64,000 nucleotides of DNA from DATARR01 sp044868005 (GTDB lineage: Bacteria; Acidobacteriota; Thermoanaerobaculia; Multivoradales; UBA5704): positions 62,001-126,000 of the forward strand of contig JBIOVX010000188.1 in the NCBI GenBank assembly GCA_044868005.1, in the 5' to 3' direction. The notes below the pieces were generated by a model that saw only the letters and a program-made list of their open reading frames with translations, made no database searches and was not told where the DNA came from. Positions 1 to 9,766 of this stretch are shown one piece after another. Made by a program: the position numbers and the translations under genes. How positions within the stretch are numbered: position 1 is the first letter of the stretch; each line of letters opens with the position of its first letter.

Positions 1-3000
1 GTGAGCACCTCGCGGCCCTGCCTCTCCAGCACCCCCGCCACCTCGCCGCCGAGACCGCATTCATCCAGGAAGACGAGACAGGGCCTGGCGTCCGGCTCTC
101 CGGCGGCCGCCGGCGGCGCCTGCCGCCACGCCGGGGCGTAGAACCAGGAGCCGAGCTCGCGCCGCTTGCCGGTGCGTTGCAGGCCGTCCTGGCGCGGCTC
201 CACCCAGTAGCGCTGGCGCTGGAAAGGATAGGTCGGCAGGGGCACCCGGCGGCGCCGCTCGTGGGCATGAAAGCCGCTCCAGTCCACCTCGACGCCGGCG
301 AGCCAGAGCCGGGCGAGCGAGCCGAGGAGGAAGGGAAGGTCCTCCGCCTGCTCGCGCGCGTGGCGCAGCGACGGCAGCACGGTCTGCCGCGGCGTGCGGG
401 CCGGGTGCTGGCGCGCCAGCGTGGTGAGGGTGTTGCCGGGGCCGATTTCCAGCAGCACCCGGCCGGGCTCCTTCAGCAGCTCGGCGAGACCCTCCGAGAA
501 GCGCACGGGGCAGCGGATCTGCTCCGCCCAGTACGCCGGATCGGTCGCCTCCTCCGGCCGGATCCAGGTGCCCGTGAGGTTGGAGAGATAGGGCAGCCGC
601 GGCGGCGACAGGCGGACGTCGGCCATGCGCTCGCCGAAGGGCTTGAGGACCGGGTCCATCATCGCCGAATGGAAGGCGTGCGAGGTGTGGAGAGACCGCA
701 CATCGAGGCCCCGCTCTTCGAGCTCCGCCCGCAGCCTCTCCACCGCCGGCGACGGACCCGCCACCACGCACAGCGAAGGACGATTGACCGCCGCCAGCGA
801 CAGCTCGCCGCCGAGCAGCGGCAGCACCTCCGCCTCGGGAAGGGGCACGGCGAGCATCGCGCCCGGGGGCATGCTCTGCATGAGCCGGCCGCGCGCCGCC
901 ACCAGGGCCAGGGCGTCGCGCAAGGTGAAGACGCCGGCGAGGCACGCGGCCACGTACTCGCCGAGGGAGTGGCCGATCATCGCCTGCGGACGGACGCCCC
1001 ACTGCATCCACAAGGTGGCGAGGGCATACTCGACGACGAACAGCGCCGGCTGCGCCATGGCCGTCTGCCGCAGCCGGTCCGCCGCCCCACCCTCCTCACC
1101 GAGCGGCGGGAAGAGCAGCTCCCGCAGGTCGAGCCCGAGGTGCGGGCGCAGCAGCTCGCAGCAGCGGTCCACCTCGGCGCGGAAGGCGGGCTCGGAGTCG
1201 TAGAGCCCGCGTCCCATGTTGGGATATTGCGAGCCCTGGCCGCTGAACAGGAAGACCACCGGCCGGTCGCCGGGCTCCGGGCTCATGGTGAGGAGGCGCT
1301 CCGGATCGCGGACGGCGAGGGCCCGCGCCGCGTCCTCCAGACCGCCGGCGAGCAGCGCCCGGCGGTGGCCGAAGGGACGGCGGCCCAGCTGCAGGGTGTA
1401 GGCGACGTCGGCGAGATCCACCAGCGGGTTGCGCTCCAGAAAGTCCGCCAACCGGTCGCTGGCCTGCTCCAGGGCCGCCTCGCTGTGGGCGGAGAGCACC
1501 AGGAGCTTGCGGGCTCGCGACGGCCCCGAGGGCTCCAGGGCCGGCGCCTCCTCCAGGATGACGTGGGCGTTGGTGCCGCCCATACCGAGCGAGGTGACGC
1601 CGGCCCGCCGCGGCAGCCCGCCGTCCGTCTGCCAGTCGCGCAGCGCGGCGTTGACGAAGAAGGGGCTGCCGGCGAAATCGATCTGCGGGTTCGGCCGCTC
1701 GAAGTGGAGGCTGGGCGGGATCTGCTTGTGCTCCAGCGCCAGCACGGCCTTGATCAGGCCGCAGACTCCGGCCGCTGAGTCGAGATGGCCGATGTTGGTC
1801 TTCAGCGAGCCGATGGCGCAGAAGCTCCGCCGGTCGGTGTGGGCGCGGAAAGCCTGGGTGAGGGCCGCGATCTCGATGGGATCGCCCATCGGCGTCGCCG
1901 TGCCGTGACACTCGACGTAGGTCAGGGTGTCGGGCGTCACGCCGGCGTTCTCGTAGGCCGTCGAGTAGACCTCCACCTGGCCGTCGACGCTGGGGGCCGT
2001 ATAACTGACCTTGAGCGAGCCGTCGTTGTTGCAGGCGGAGCCTTTGATCACCGCGTGGATCTGGTCGCCGTCGCGCAGCGCGTCGGCCAGGCGCTTGAGC
2101 ACCACGATGCCCGCGCCGTGGCCGCTGACGAAGCCCTTGGCGCGCGCGTCGAAGGCCCGGCAGTGGCCGTCGGGCGAGGTCGTGCCGCCGTCGTGGAACA
2201 TGTAACCGGTCAGCTCCGGCAGGTGGATGGAGACGCCGCCGGCGAGCGCCATGTCGCAGTCCCGGTTGAGCAGGCTCTGGCAGGCCACGTGGACGGCGAC
2301 CAGCGAGGTCGACGAGGCGCTCTGGATGGTGATGCTCGGCCCCTTCAAGTTGAGCTTGTAGGAGACCCGCGAGGTCAGCGGGTCCTTGTCGTTGCCGAGC
2401 GATGCCTGCAGGGTATCCGCCGAAGCCACCAGCTCGAGGTGCGAGAGCAGATTGGTGATCAGGTAGGTGTTCATGCTCTCGCCGCCGAACACGCCGACGC
2501 GGGCGAGCGGCTTGCCGGAGTTGTAGCCGGCCCGCTCCAAAGCCTCCCAGCAACACTCCAGGAACAGGCGGTGCTGCGGGTCCATCAGCTCCGCCTCGCG
2601 CGGCGAGAGGCCGAAGAGGCCGGCGTCGAAGAGATCCACGTCGCCGAGCACGCCCTTGGCCTTGACGTAGTCGGGATTCGCCACCAGCGCGGGATCGACT
2701 CCCGCCTCCAGCAGCTCCTGATCGGAGAAGGTGCGAATCGTCTCGCGGCCGGCGCGCAGGTTCTCCCACAGCTCGTCGACGCCGCGGGCGCCCGGGAACC
2801 GGCCGCTCATGCCGATGACGGCGAGCTCGTCGCGCCCGCCGGCGGCCGGACGCCGCGGCACCAGGGTCGGACGCCGCACCGCCGCGCGGCCTTCTTCAGG
2901 ACGCGGCGCCGGACGGCTGAGGGCCGCGGCGAGGGAGGAGACGGTCGGGTTCTTGAACAGGTCCACCAGCGAGAGCTCGCGCTCCAGCACCTCGCGCAGG

Positions 3001-6000
3001 CGGGTGTGGACTTTCGCCAGCAGCAGCGAATGGCCGCCGAGATCGAAGAAGTTGTCGTGGATGCCGACCTTCTCCACCGCCAGCGCCTCCTGCCAGACGG
3101 CGGCGATGATGCGCTCCAGCTCGCTCTGCGGCGCCGCATAGGTGGCCGCGAGCTCCGGGCGCAGCCGCTCCGGAGCCGGCAGCGCCTTGGCGTCCACCTT
3201 GCCGTTGGGCGACACCGGTAGGGCGGGCAGGAAGACGAACGCCGCCGGCACCATGTACTCCGGCAGCCGCTCGCGCAGCCAGGCGAGCAGCTCCTCCACC
3301 GCCGGCGGCTCCGCCGCCGCCACCACGTACGCCGCCAGCCGGCGCTCACCGGGCGCCTCCTGCCGCGCCACCACCGCCACCGCGGCGACGCCGGGGTGGA
3401 GGCCCAGCACGCTCTCGATCTCGCCGAGCTCGATGCGGAAGCCGCGCACCTTCACCTGCTGATCGATGCGGCCGCGGTAGGCGATGTTGCCGTCCGGCAG
3501 CCAGACGGCGAGGTCGCCCGTGCGGTACATCCGCTCGCCGGAGGCGAAGGGGTCGGGCACGAAGCGGTCCGCGGTCTGCGCCGGATTGCCGAAGTAGCCG
3601 CGCGCCAGGCCGTCGCCGGCAATGTAGAGCTTGCCCCGGCAGCCGATGGGCATCAGGTTGAGCTCGGGATCGAGGATGTACAGCCGGTGGTTCATCAACG
3701 GCCGGCCGATGGGCAGCGTGCCGCCCGACTGCACGTCCGCCATGCTCAGCGTGTAGACGGTCGAGCAGACGCTGGTCTCGGTGAGCCCGTAGCCGTTGAC
3801 GATGGTGGCCGATTCCAGGATGCGGTCGACGTCGCCCGCCGTCAGCGCCTCGCCGCCGCAGAGGATCAGCCGCAGGCGCGGCAGCTCGTCCTTCATCACG
3901 TTCAGGGTGGCGATGAGCGACGGCACCGTGGAGAGGATCGACACCTCGGCGCGGGCGATGAGCTCGACGAGCCGGGCGGTGTCGAGGATCTCCTCGCGGT
4001 CCGGCAGCACCAGGGCACCGTCGGCGCAGAGGATGGGGAAGATCTCGCCCACGAAGCTCGCCGAGGCCACCGAAGTCAGCGGCAGCACGCGGTCCTCGGG
4101 GCCCGGGCTGTAGCTGCGGATGAAGGAGACGATGAGGTTGACGAGGCCGCGGTGGGTGAGCACTACGCCTTTCGGCTGCCCCGTGGAGCCGGAGGTGTAG
4201 ACCACGCAGGCGGCGTGCGCGGCGAGGGCCCGGCGCGCCGGCCGCTCGTCGCTCTCGCCGGCGATCTCGTCGGCGAGGGCGTCGACGCACAGCGCCGGAA
4301 TCCCCTCCGGCACGAGCGGCCGCAGGCTCTCCTCGGTCAGCACCACCCGGGCCTGGGAGTCCGCCAGCATGAAGGCCAGGCGCTCCCGCGGATAGTCGGA
4401 ATCGAGAGGCACGTAGGCGGCGCCGGTCTTCAGCGCCGCCAGGATGGCGGGCAGCAGGCCGTGGGAGCGCTCGAGGAAGATGCCGATGCGGTCCTCCGGC
4501 TGCAGGCCCAGCCGCAGCAGGCGGCGGGCGAGCCGGTTGGCGCGCGCGTCGAGCTCGGCGTAGCTGAGCGCCTCGCCGTGGAAGATCACCGCCGGGGCCT
4601 GCGGCGTCTGGTCCACCTGGCGCTCGAAGAGCTCGGCGACGACCGCCTCCTCGGGATACCAGGCGCGCGTGTGGTTCCACTTCACCAGCATCCGGTGCCG
4701 CTCCGCCTCGGCGAGCAGCGGCAGGTCGCCCAGCCGGCGGTCCGGCGCCGCGGCGATGCCGGCGAGCAGGGTCTCGAAGTGCTGCGAGAGGCGCGCTACC
4801 GTGGTCTCGTCGAAGAGGTCGGTGTTGTAGTTGAAGGCGGCCACCAGCCCGTCGTCGACCTCGCCCAGGGTGAGCGTGAGGTCGAACTGGGCGAAGCGCT
4901 CGGGCAGCGGCGTGGAGACCACCGGCAGGCCGCCGACCACGATGCGCACTTCGGGCTCGTTGAGGGCGAAAGGCGTCAGGTCCTGGCCGCGCAGGCGGGG
5001 CGCCCGCTGCAGCACGAACATCACCTGGAACAGCGGCGAGCGGCTCGGATCGCGCTCCGGCTGCAGCTCCTCCACCACCACCGGGAAGGGATAGTCCTGG
5101 TGCTCGAAGGCCTCCAGCACGTTGCCGCGCACCTGTGCCAGCAGCCGCGCGAACGGCGGGCTGTCGTGCAGGCCGCCGCGCACCACCACCGGGTTGACGA
5201 AGTAGCCCACGACGCCGGAGAGGCTCGCCGTGCCGCGGCCGGCGGTGGGCACGCCGACCATCAGGTCCGGCTGGCCGGTATAGCGGTAGAGCAGCGCCTG
5301 GAAGGCGGCGAGCAGGGTCATGAACGGCGTCGCCTGGCCCTGGCGGCCGACGGCGGCCAGGCCGTCGGCCAGCCGGCGCGAGAGACGCCGGCGCAGCGTC
5401 GCGCCGCCGAACGTCTGCACCGGCGGCCGCGGCCGGTCGGTGGGCAGATCGAGGGCCGGCAGCTCGCCTCCCAGCCGGCCGCGCCAGTAGGCGCGCAGGC
5501 GCTCCCCCCGCTCCCCCGCCAGCATGCGCCGCTGCCAGCGCACGAAGTCCGCGTAGCGCAGCGTCGGCGCCGGCAGGTTCGCGGGCTCGCCGGTCAGCTC
5601 GGCGGCATAGAGGTTGCCCAGCTCCTCGAGGAGCACGGCCTGCGACCAGAAGTCGGTGACGATGTGGTGCACCACCACCAGCAGGACGTGCTCCTGCTTC
5701 GAGCGCTCGAAGAGGAAGACGCGCAGCAGGGGACCCGCGGCGAGGTCGAACGGGCGCTCGGCCTCCTCGGCCAGCCGTTCCGCCAGCGTCTCGTCGCTCC
5801 AGCGCGCGGCGCTCTCCTCGACGAACGGCACCTCGATGCCCGGCTGGATGCGCTGCACTGGCTCGCCCGCCGGCGCGGCGAAGGTGGAGCGCAGCGACGG
5901 ATGGCGGTCGGCGAGGGCCTGGAAGGCGCGGCGCAGGGCCCCGGCGTCCAGCTCGCCTTCGATGGTCAGCGCCCCCGGCACGTTGTAGGCGGCGCTCGCC

Positions 6001-8132
6001 GGATCGAGCTGGTGCAGGAACCACAGCGCCCGCTGGCCATGGGAGAGCGGGTGCTCGGTCTCCTCCGGCGCCTCGCGGCCGCCGCGCAGGAACGAGCCCG
6101 TTTCGTCCAGGGACTGCGCGCGGGCGGCGAAGGCGCGCGCCACCAGGCCGGCCACCGTCTCGCCCTCGAAGAAGACCTCCATGGGCACCGCGAGACCCAG
6201 CCGCTCCTCCACGGCGTGGGCGAGCTCCAGGGCGTGCAGCGAGTCGAGCGCGTAGCGCGACAGCGGCTGGCGCACGTCCACCGCCGAGGCCGCGACGCCG
6301 GCCCGCGACGCCAGCTCGGCCGCCAGCCAGGCCCGGGCGCCCGCCTCCGTCGTCACCTCGGACGGCGCCATCTCGAGCTTCAAGACCCCCGTGGCCTCCT
6401 GCTCCCAGGCGGCGACCACCGCCAGCTCGCCGCTCAGATAGGCCTCGCGGCAGGCCTGGCGCCGCACCTTGCCGCTGGAGGTCTTGGCCAGCGTGGCGGT
6501 GCGGATCAGGACCGCCGCCAGGAGCTGCACCTCGTGCTCCTCGGCCACCGCGCGGCGGATGGCGTCGAGGACCTCGCTGAAGTCGGCATGGCGGGCCTCG
6601 CGCCGCACTTCCTGCACCACCACCAGCCGCTCCTCGCCGCCGGCCTCCACGGCGAAGGCGGCGCTGCAGCCCGGGCGCAGGGCCGGATGGCTCTTTTCCA
6701 CCGTCACCTCGATGTCCTGCGGGTAGTGGTTGCGGCCGCGGATGATGATGAGGTCCTTGAGCCGGCCCGCCACGTAGAGGTTGCCGCGGTGGCGGAAGCC
6801 GAGGTCGCCGGTGCGCAGGAAGGGCCCCTCGCCTTCGGCCGTGCTGGCGCGGAAGGCGCTCTCGGTGAGCTCCGGGCGGCCCCAGTAACCGCCGGCGACG
6901 CTCGGCCCGCGCAGCCAGATCTCCCCGACCTCCTCCTCCGCGCAGCGGCGCGAGGTCTCGGGATCGACGATCACCACCTTCTGCCCGTCCGGACCCGGCA
7001 CCGGCCGTCCGCTGGCCACCAGCAGCCGCGACTCGTCCCGCGGAGCGGCCGCGGCCACGCGGTGCCGCGCCAGCTCCGCGGCGCGGAAGCGGCGCACCAC
7101 CGGCGGCTCGCCCACGGCGCCGCCGCTGACGAACAGCGTGGCCTCCGCCAGGCCGTAGCAGGGATACAGCGCCTCGCGGCGGAAGCCGCAAGGGGCGAAC
7201 ACCGCCGCGAAGCGCTCGAGGGTCTCCGCCCGCACCGGCTCGGCGCCGTTGAAGGCCACCGCCCAGCGCGACAGGTCGAGACCTTCGAGGTCGGCGCCCG
7301 ACACCTTGCGGGCGCACAGGTCATAGGCGAAGTTCGGCCCGCCGGAGACCGTGCCGCCGTAGCGCGACAATGCCGCCAGCCAGCGGCGCGGGCGCTGCAG
7401 GAAGTCGACCGGCGACATCAGCACGCAGGGGCAGCCGGCCCACAGCGGCTGCAACAGATTTCCGATCAGGCCCATGTCGTGGTAGAGCGGCAGCCAGCCC
7501 ACCACCACCGACTCCGCGGTGAGGCGGAAGGCGCGCTGGATCAGCCGCTCGTTGTGCACCAGGTTGCCGTGGCTCACCATGACGCCCTTGGGCGCCGAGG
7601 TGGAGCCCGAGGTGTACTGCAGGAAGGCCAGGCTGTCCCCGGCGAGAGCCGGCTGCCGCCACGCGTCCGCCGCGTCGAGGTCCAGACCGTCGGTCGCCAG
7701 GCAGTGGATGCCGGCCTCGCCGCCCAGCAGCCGCTCCACCGCGGGCAGGATCGCCGAGGTGGTGAGCACGATGCGGGCGCGGGCGTCGGTGAGGATCGAG
7801 CGGATGCGCGCATCGGGCCGGTTCGGCCGCGGCGGGTAGACCGGCACCGCCGCCGCGCCGGCGTACAGGCAGCCGAAGAACGCCGCCGCGTATTGCAATC
7901 CGGGCGGATAGATGAGCAGGGCGCGCTCGCCGGCGGCGTCGAGGGCCTGCAGGTGGGCGGCGATGGCGCGCGCCTGCCGGTCCAGCTCGCCGTAGGTGAG
8001 ATGGACCTCCCGCGACTCGCCGTCCAGGAGGAAGGTATACGCCCGACGGTCAGGCTGCTCGAGCGCCCGCGCGCGCAGCACCCCCACCAGCGTGGCGGCC
8101 TGCGTTTGGGAATCGAAAAGCTCGTCGCTCAT
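1..8132 (-). CDS. Hybrid FAAL-NRPS-PKS megasynthase (partial, 3' end outside window)
   Basis: Begins at ATG 8132 after an AAGGAAGG ribosome site and stays open to the left edge, about 2,710 codons. Domains in order: fatty acyl-AMP ligase (about 1-580, YTSGSTSAPKG near 172); acyl carrier (Ser631 in LDSLHALEL); condensation (about 695-1130, HHIVTDFWS with His822/His823); adenylation (about 1160-1650, YTSGSTGQPKG near 1315); peptidyl carrier (Ser1702 in GGHSLLLAK); ketosynthase (about 1768-2190); acyltransferase (about 2290-2600, GHSLGE with Ser2389, and HAFH near 2484, the malonyl-type signature); then linker and an unfinished region. By family knowledge it would load a fatty acid, condense it with an amino acid and extend with malonate, giving a lipopeptide-polyketide. 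Two oddities: Ser1940 replaces the ketosynthase Cys (SASSTSL), and the adenylation A4 region (ASASFVGEIF) lacks the usual Asp. The product cannot be named. Confidence 0.95.
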   Translation of the reverse strand, partial: MSDELFDSQTQAATLVGVLRARALEQPDRRAYTFLLDGESREVHLTYGELDRQARAIAAHLQALDAAGERALLIYPPGLQYAAAFFGCLYAGAAAVPVYPPRPNRPDARIRSILTDARARIVLTTSAILPAVERLLGGEAGIHCLATDGLDLDAADAWRQPALAGDSLAFLQYTSGSTSAPKGVMVSHGNLVHNERLIQRAFRLTAESVVVGWLPLYHDMGLIGNLLQPLWAGCPCVLMSPVDFLQRPRRWLAALSRYGGTVSGGPNFAYDLCARKVSGADLEGLDLSRWAVAFNGAEPVRAETLERFAAVFAPCGFRREALYPCYGLAEATLFVSGGAVGEPPVVRRFRAAELARHRVAAAAPRDESRLLVASGRPVPGPDGQKVVIVDPETSRRCAEEEVGEIWLRGPSVAGGYWGRPELTESAFRASTAEGEGPFLRTGDLGFRHRGNLYVAGRLKDLIIIRGRNHYPQDIEVTVEKSHPALRPGCSAAFAVEAGGEERLVVVQEVRREARHADFSEVLDAIRRAVAEEHEVQLLAAVLIRTATLAKTSSGKVRRQACREAYLSGELAVVAAWEQEATGVLKLEMAPSEVTTEAGARAWLAAELASRAGVAASAVDVRQPLSRYALDSLHALELAHAVEERLGLAVPMEVFFEGETVAGLVARAFAARAQSLDETGSFLRGGREAPEETEHPLSHGQRALWFLHQLDPASAAYNVPGALTIEGELDAGALRRAFQALADRHPSLRSTFAAPAGEPVQRIQPGIEVPFVEESAARWSDETLAERLAEEAERPFDLAAGPLLRVFLFERSKQEHVLLVVVHHIVTDFWSQAVLLEELGNLYAAELTGEPANLPAPTLRYADFVRWQRRMLAGERGERLRAYWRGRLGGELPALDLPTDRPRPPVQTFGGATLRRRLSRRLADGLAAVGRQGQATPFMTLLAAFQALLYRYTGQPDLMVGVPTAGRGTASLSGVVGYFVNPVVVRGGLHDSPPFARLLAQVRGNVLEAFEHQDYPFPVVVEELQPERDPSRSPLFQVMFVLQRAPRLRGQDLTPFALNEPEVRIVVGGLPVVSTPLPERFAQFDLTLTLGEVDDGLVAAFNYNTDLFDETTVARLSQHFETLLAGIAAAPDRRLGDLPLLAEAERHRMLVKWNHTRAWYPEEAVVAELFERQVDQTPQAPAVIFHGEALSYAELDARANRLARRLLRLGLQPEDRIGIFLERSHGLLPAILAALKTGAAYVPLDSDYPRERLAFMLADSQARVVLTEESLRPLVPEGIPALCVDALADEIAGESDERPARRALAAHAACVVYTSGSTGQPKGVVLTHRGLVNLIVSFIRSYSPGPEDRVLPLTSVASASFVGEIFPILCADGALVLPDREEILDTARLVELIARAEVSILSTVPSLIATLNVMKDELPRLRLILCGGEALTAGDVDRILESATIVNGYGLTETSVCSTVYTLSMADVQSGGTLPIGRPLMNHRLYILDPELNLMPIGCRGKLYIAGDGLARGYFGNPAQTADRFVPDPFASGERMYRTGDLAVWLPDGNIAYRGRIDQQVKVRGFRIELGEIESVLGLHPGVAAVAVVARQEAPGERRLAAYVVAAAEPPAVEELLAWLRERLPEYMVPAAFVFLPALPVSPNGKVDAKALPAPERLRPELAATYAAPQSELERIIAAVWQEALAVEKVGIHDNFFDLGGHSLLLAKVHTRLREVLERELSLVDLFKNPTVSSLAAALSRPAPRPEEGRAAVRRPTLVPRRPAAGGRDELAVIGMSGRFPGARGVDELWENLRAGRETIRTFSDQELLEAGVDPALVANPDYVKAKGVLGDVDLFDAGLFGLSPREAELMDPQHRLFLECCWEALERAGYNSGKPLARVGVFGGESMNTYLITNLLSHLELVASADTLQASLGNDKDPLTSRVSYKLNLKGPSITIQSASSTSLVAVHVACQSLLNRDCDMALAGGVSIHLPELTGYMFHDGGTTSPDGHCRAFDARAKGFVSGHGAGIVVLKRLADALRDGDQIHAVIKGSACNNDGSLKVSYTAPSVDGQVEVYSTAYENAGVTPDTLTYVECHGTATPMGDPIEIAALTQAFRAHTDRRSFCAIGSLKTNIGHLDSAAGVCGLIKAVLALEHKQIPPSLHFERPNPQIDFAGSPFFVNAALRDWQTDGGLPRRAGVTSLGMGGTNAHVILEEAPALEPSGPSRARKLLVLSAHSEAALEQASDRLADFLERNPLVDLADVAYTLQLGRRPFGHRRALLAGGLEDAARALAVRDPERLLTMSPEPGDRPVVFLFSGQGSQYPNMGRGLYDSEPAFRAEVDRCCELLRPHLGLDLRELLFPPLGEEGGAADRLRQTAMAQPALFVVEYALATLWMQWGVRPQAMIGHSLGEYVAACLAGVFTLRDALALVAARGRLMQSMPPGAMLAVPLPEAEVLPLLGGELSLAAVNRPSLCVVAGPSPAVERLRAELEERGLDVRSLHTSHAFHSAMMDPVLKPFGERMADVRLSPPRLPYLSNLTGTWIRPEEATDPAYWAEQIRCPVRFSEGLAELLKEPGRVLLEIGPGNTLTTLARQHPARTPRQTVLPSLRHAREQAEDLPFLLGSLARLWLAGVEVDWSGFHAHERRRRVPLPTYPFQRQRYWVEPRQDGLQRTGKRRELGSWFYAPAWRQAPPAAAGEPDARPCLVFLDECGLGGEVAGVLERQGREVL

Positions 8133-8144
8133 GGCCTGCCTTCC

Positions 8145-8525
8145 TTAGCTCAACGGCGGGCCGCGGTCGTCGTCGCAGATGCGGCCCAGGGTGTTGAAGT
8201 TGAAGATGAATGAGAAGCTGTTGCCCGGTGCCCGCTCCGCGAGACGGAGCAGCTCGCCGTCCTCAGTAACGTCGAAACGGGCCGGAATCCCCCACTCCCG
8301 CCACTCCGGCCTCTCCTTGCGCCGCAGCGGGTAACGCCGGACGCTGAAGCTCGCCGCCGAGGAATCCTTCGCCGAGATGACGACCGCCGCCGGCCGGATC
8401 TCCAAGTCAGACGGCGACAACGGCCCGCGAGCTTCAACACCGCCCGGCGACGGCGGCTCCGGCGCCGCAATCCGCAGGCCGGAAAGGGCGAGCAGCGAAA
8501 GGATGGCGAGTCTGCGCGTGTTCAC
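8145..8525 (-). CDS. Small exported protein upstream of the megasynthase
   Basis: A 126-residue protein starting at GTG 8525 with GAGGAAAA a little upstream. The N-terminus (MNTRRLAILSLLALSGL) looks like a short signal peptide or membrane anchor, without a lipobox Cys. The rest is polar, with an FSFIFNFN stretch near the C-terminus. It ends 12 nt before the megasynthase ATG, so the two are very probably co-transcribed. I do not recognise the family. A role tied to the lipopeptide (export, envelope protection) is only suggested by position. Confidence 0.65.
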   Translation of the reverse strand: MNTRRLAILSLLALSGLRIAAPEPPSPGGVEARGPLSPSDLEIRPAAVVISAKDSSAASFSVRRYPLRRKERPEWREWGIPARFDVTEDGELLRLAERAPGNSFSFIFNFNTLGRICDDDRGPPLS

Positions 8526-8938
8526 TGTTTTACTCTGTTTTCCTCGCTACGCTCGAAAAACTCTCCCCGCCGCGCCCATAACGGGATCGGGGACTGCCGC
8601 TATCGCTCGCACGGAAATGAAAGGAAGAAAACTCCTACCGGCCCCAGAGCGCAAAACAACCCTCCTTAGGGAAGTGCCAGACCGTCCCGGAAGCGGGACA
8701 ACACCTTGCAGCCTGGCTACGAGCAAAGTCCTCGCACCGGATGTCCTTGCTATCCTTTGCCGGCATGGAGAGCACCGAGGTCGCGGTGGTGGGCGCGGCC
8801 CGTCGTGGGGACCCTCTTCATCGCTGGCGAGGCCGCCGACGCCGAAGGCCGCACCGGCACGGTCGAAGGAGCGCTCGCCTCGGGATTGCGGGCAGCGCGG
8901 CGAGTCGCCCGATCCGTATGACCCCCAAAGAACAACGC
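8526..8938. promoter_or_regulatory. Presumed promoter region of the megasynthase operon; otherwise empty
   Basis: No convincing gene is seen here: the open frames are arginine- or serine-rich shadows without ribosome sites. The region must hold the promoter of the leftward megasynthase operon. A small perfect palindrome (GTCCCG-gaag-CGGGAC, 8684-8699) is an operator-like site, but I cannot place a clear -35/-10 pair. Confidence 0.35.
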
Positions 8939-9016
8939 CGTAGCGGCGGGCCTACGTGTCCGCCGTCTGTTGATGCGCGGAACAGAAAACGGCGGCCACG
9001 TAGGGCCGCCGCTACG
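8939..9016. repeat. About 78-bp palindromic REP/MITE-like element
   Basis: Two 28-nt arms (8939-8966 and 8989-9016) are reverse complements with two mismatches, around a 22-nt loop that can itself pair (CTGTT/AACAG). The right arm contains the TAG stop of the adjacent HAD gene. Size and layout match the palindromes at 52812 and 56631, but the arm sequence differs. Confidence 0.85.
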
Positions 9017-9717
9017 ACCCTCCGGCGTGCCGCAGGAGACCTAGCACCGCCTCCGTATCCTGGAAGTCGGCGACCACGGCGCTCGCCCCTTCCTCCCGCA
9101 GCCGGCTCGCGTGCTCGCCGCCTCCGACGCCGAGCACGGGCCAGCCTAGACGCGCCGCCACCCGCACGTCCCAGAGGCCGTCGCCCACCAGGACGCGGCG
9201 CGCGTGCGGCCCGCCGTCGCGCGCCGCAGCCCGGTTCGCGGCGAGGCGGAAGATCTCTACCCGGTCCGGAGAATCGTCCGAAGAGGCGAGCAGCGGCTCC
9301 ACCGGCAGCCCGGCCGTGCGCAGCTTGAGGCGCGCCGTGCGGCCCCAACCTCCCGTGGCGAAGGCAACGTCCCATCCCGCCCCGGCGAGGCGTTCGAGGA
9401 GCTGAGGTACACCCGGCATCGCGAGAGCTCCGCCAGAGGAGCCGCGCCGCAGCTCGCGCGCGAGGACGGCCTCAAAGGCAGCGATGAACTCGTCGAGCTC
9501 CTGCCGCGTCGGCCGGCATCCGCGGTGACGGTCCCAGAGCCAGGCGAGAATTCCGGCGTCCGTGATCTCCGGCGCCGCCTTCCAGCTCTCCGACGGCACC
9601 CGCACGCCGAGCATCTCCGCGGCCACCTCGCAGAAGCCCACGTCATCGAGACCATAGGTGTCGCAGAGGGTGCCGTCCACGTCGAAGAGGACCAGCCGGT
9701 CAGGCACGGGGGAGATC
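9012..9717 (-). CDS. HAD-superfamily hydrolase (phosphoglycolate phosphatase-like)
   Basis: Motif I is FDVDGTLCDTYGLDD, with the nucleophile Asp close to the N-terminus. A cap domain follows, and then VGDGLWDVRVAARLGWPVLG as the motif IV region, typical of Gph/beta-phosphoglucomutase-like phosphatases of about 230 residues. The frame is open upstream to 9800, but homology starts only at PDRLVLFDVDG, so GTG 9717 is chosen. No good ribosome site decides this, and a start further upstream is possible. The stop codon lies inside the palindromic repeat, so the last few residues may be repeat-derived. The substrate is not predictable. Confidence 0.85.
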
Positions 9718-9766
9718 TTACATGCCCCCACGCACCGGGGATTGAGTCGCACCAAGATATTGGCTA

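Noticed and set aside
3396..8213. 1,605-codon open frame on the plus strand, and other long Arg/His-rich frames opposite the megasynthase
   Set aside because: Shadow of the GC-rich third-position pattern of the minus-strand gene; composition is random (His/Arg/Gln-rich) and no domain is recognisable.
8741..9328. Plus-strand gene of 195 codons over the palindrome and HAD gene
   Set aside because: Arg/Pro-rich random composition, overlaps the HAD gene, no ribosome site.
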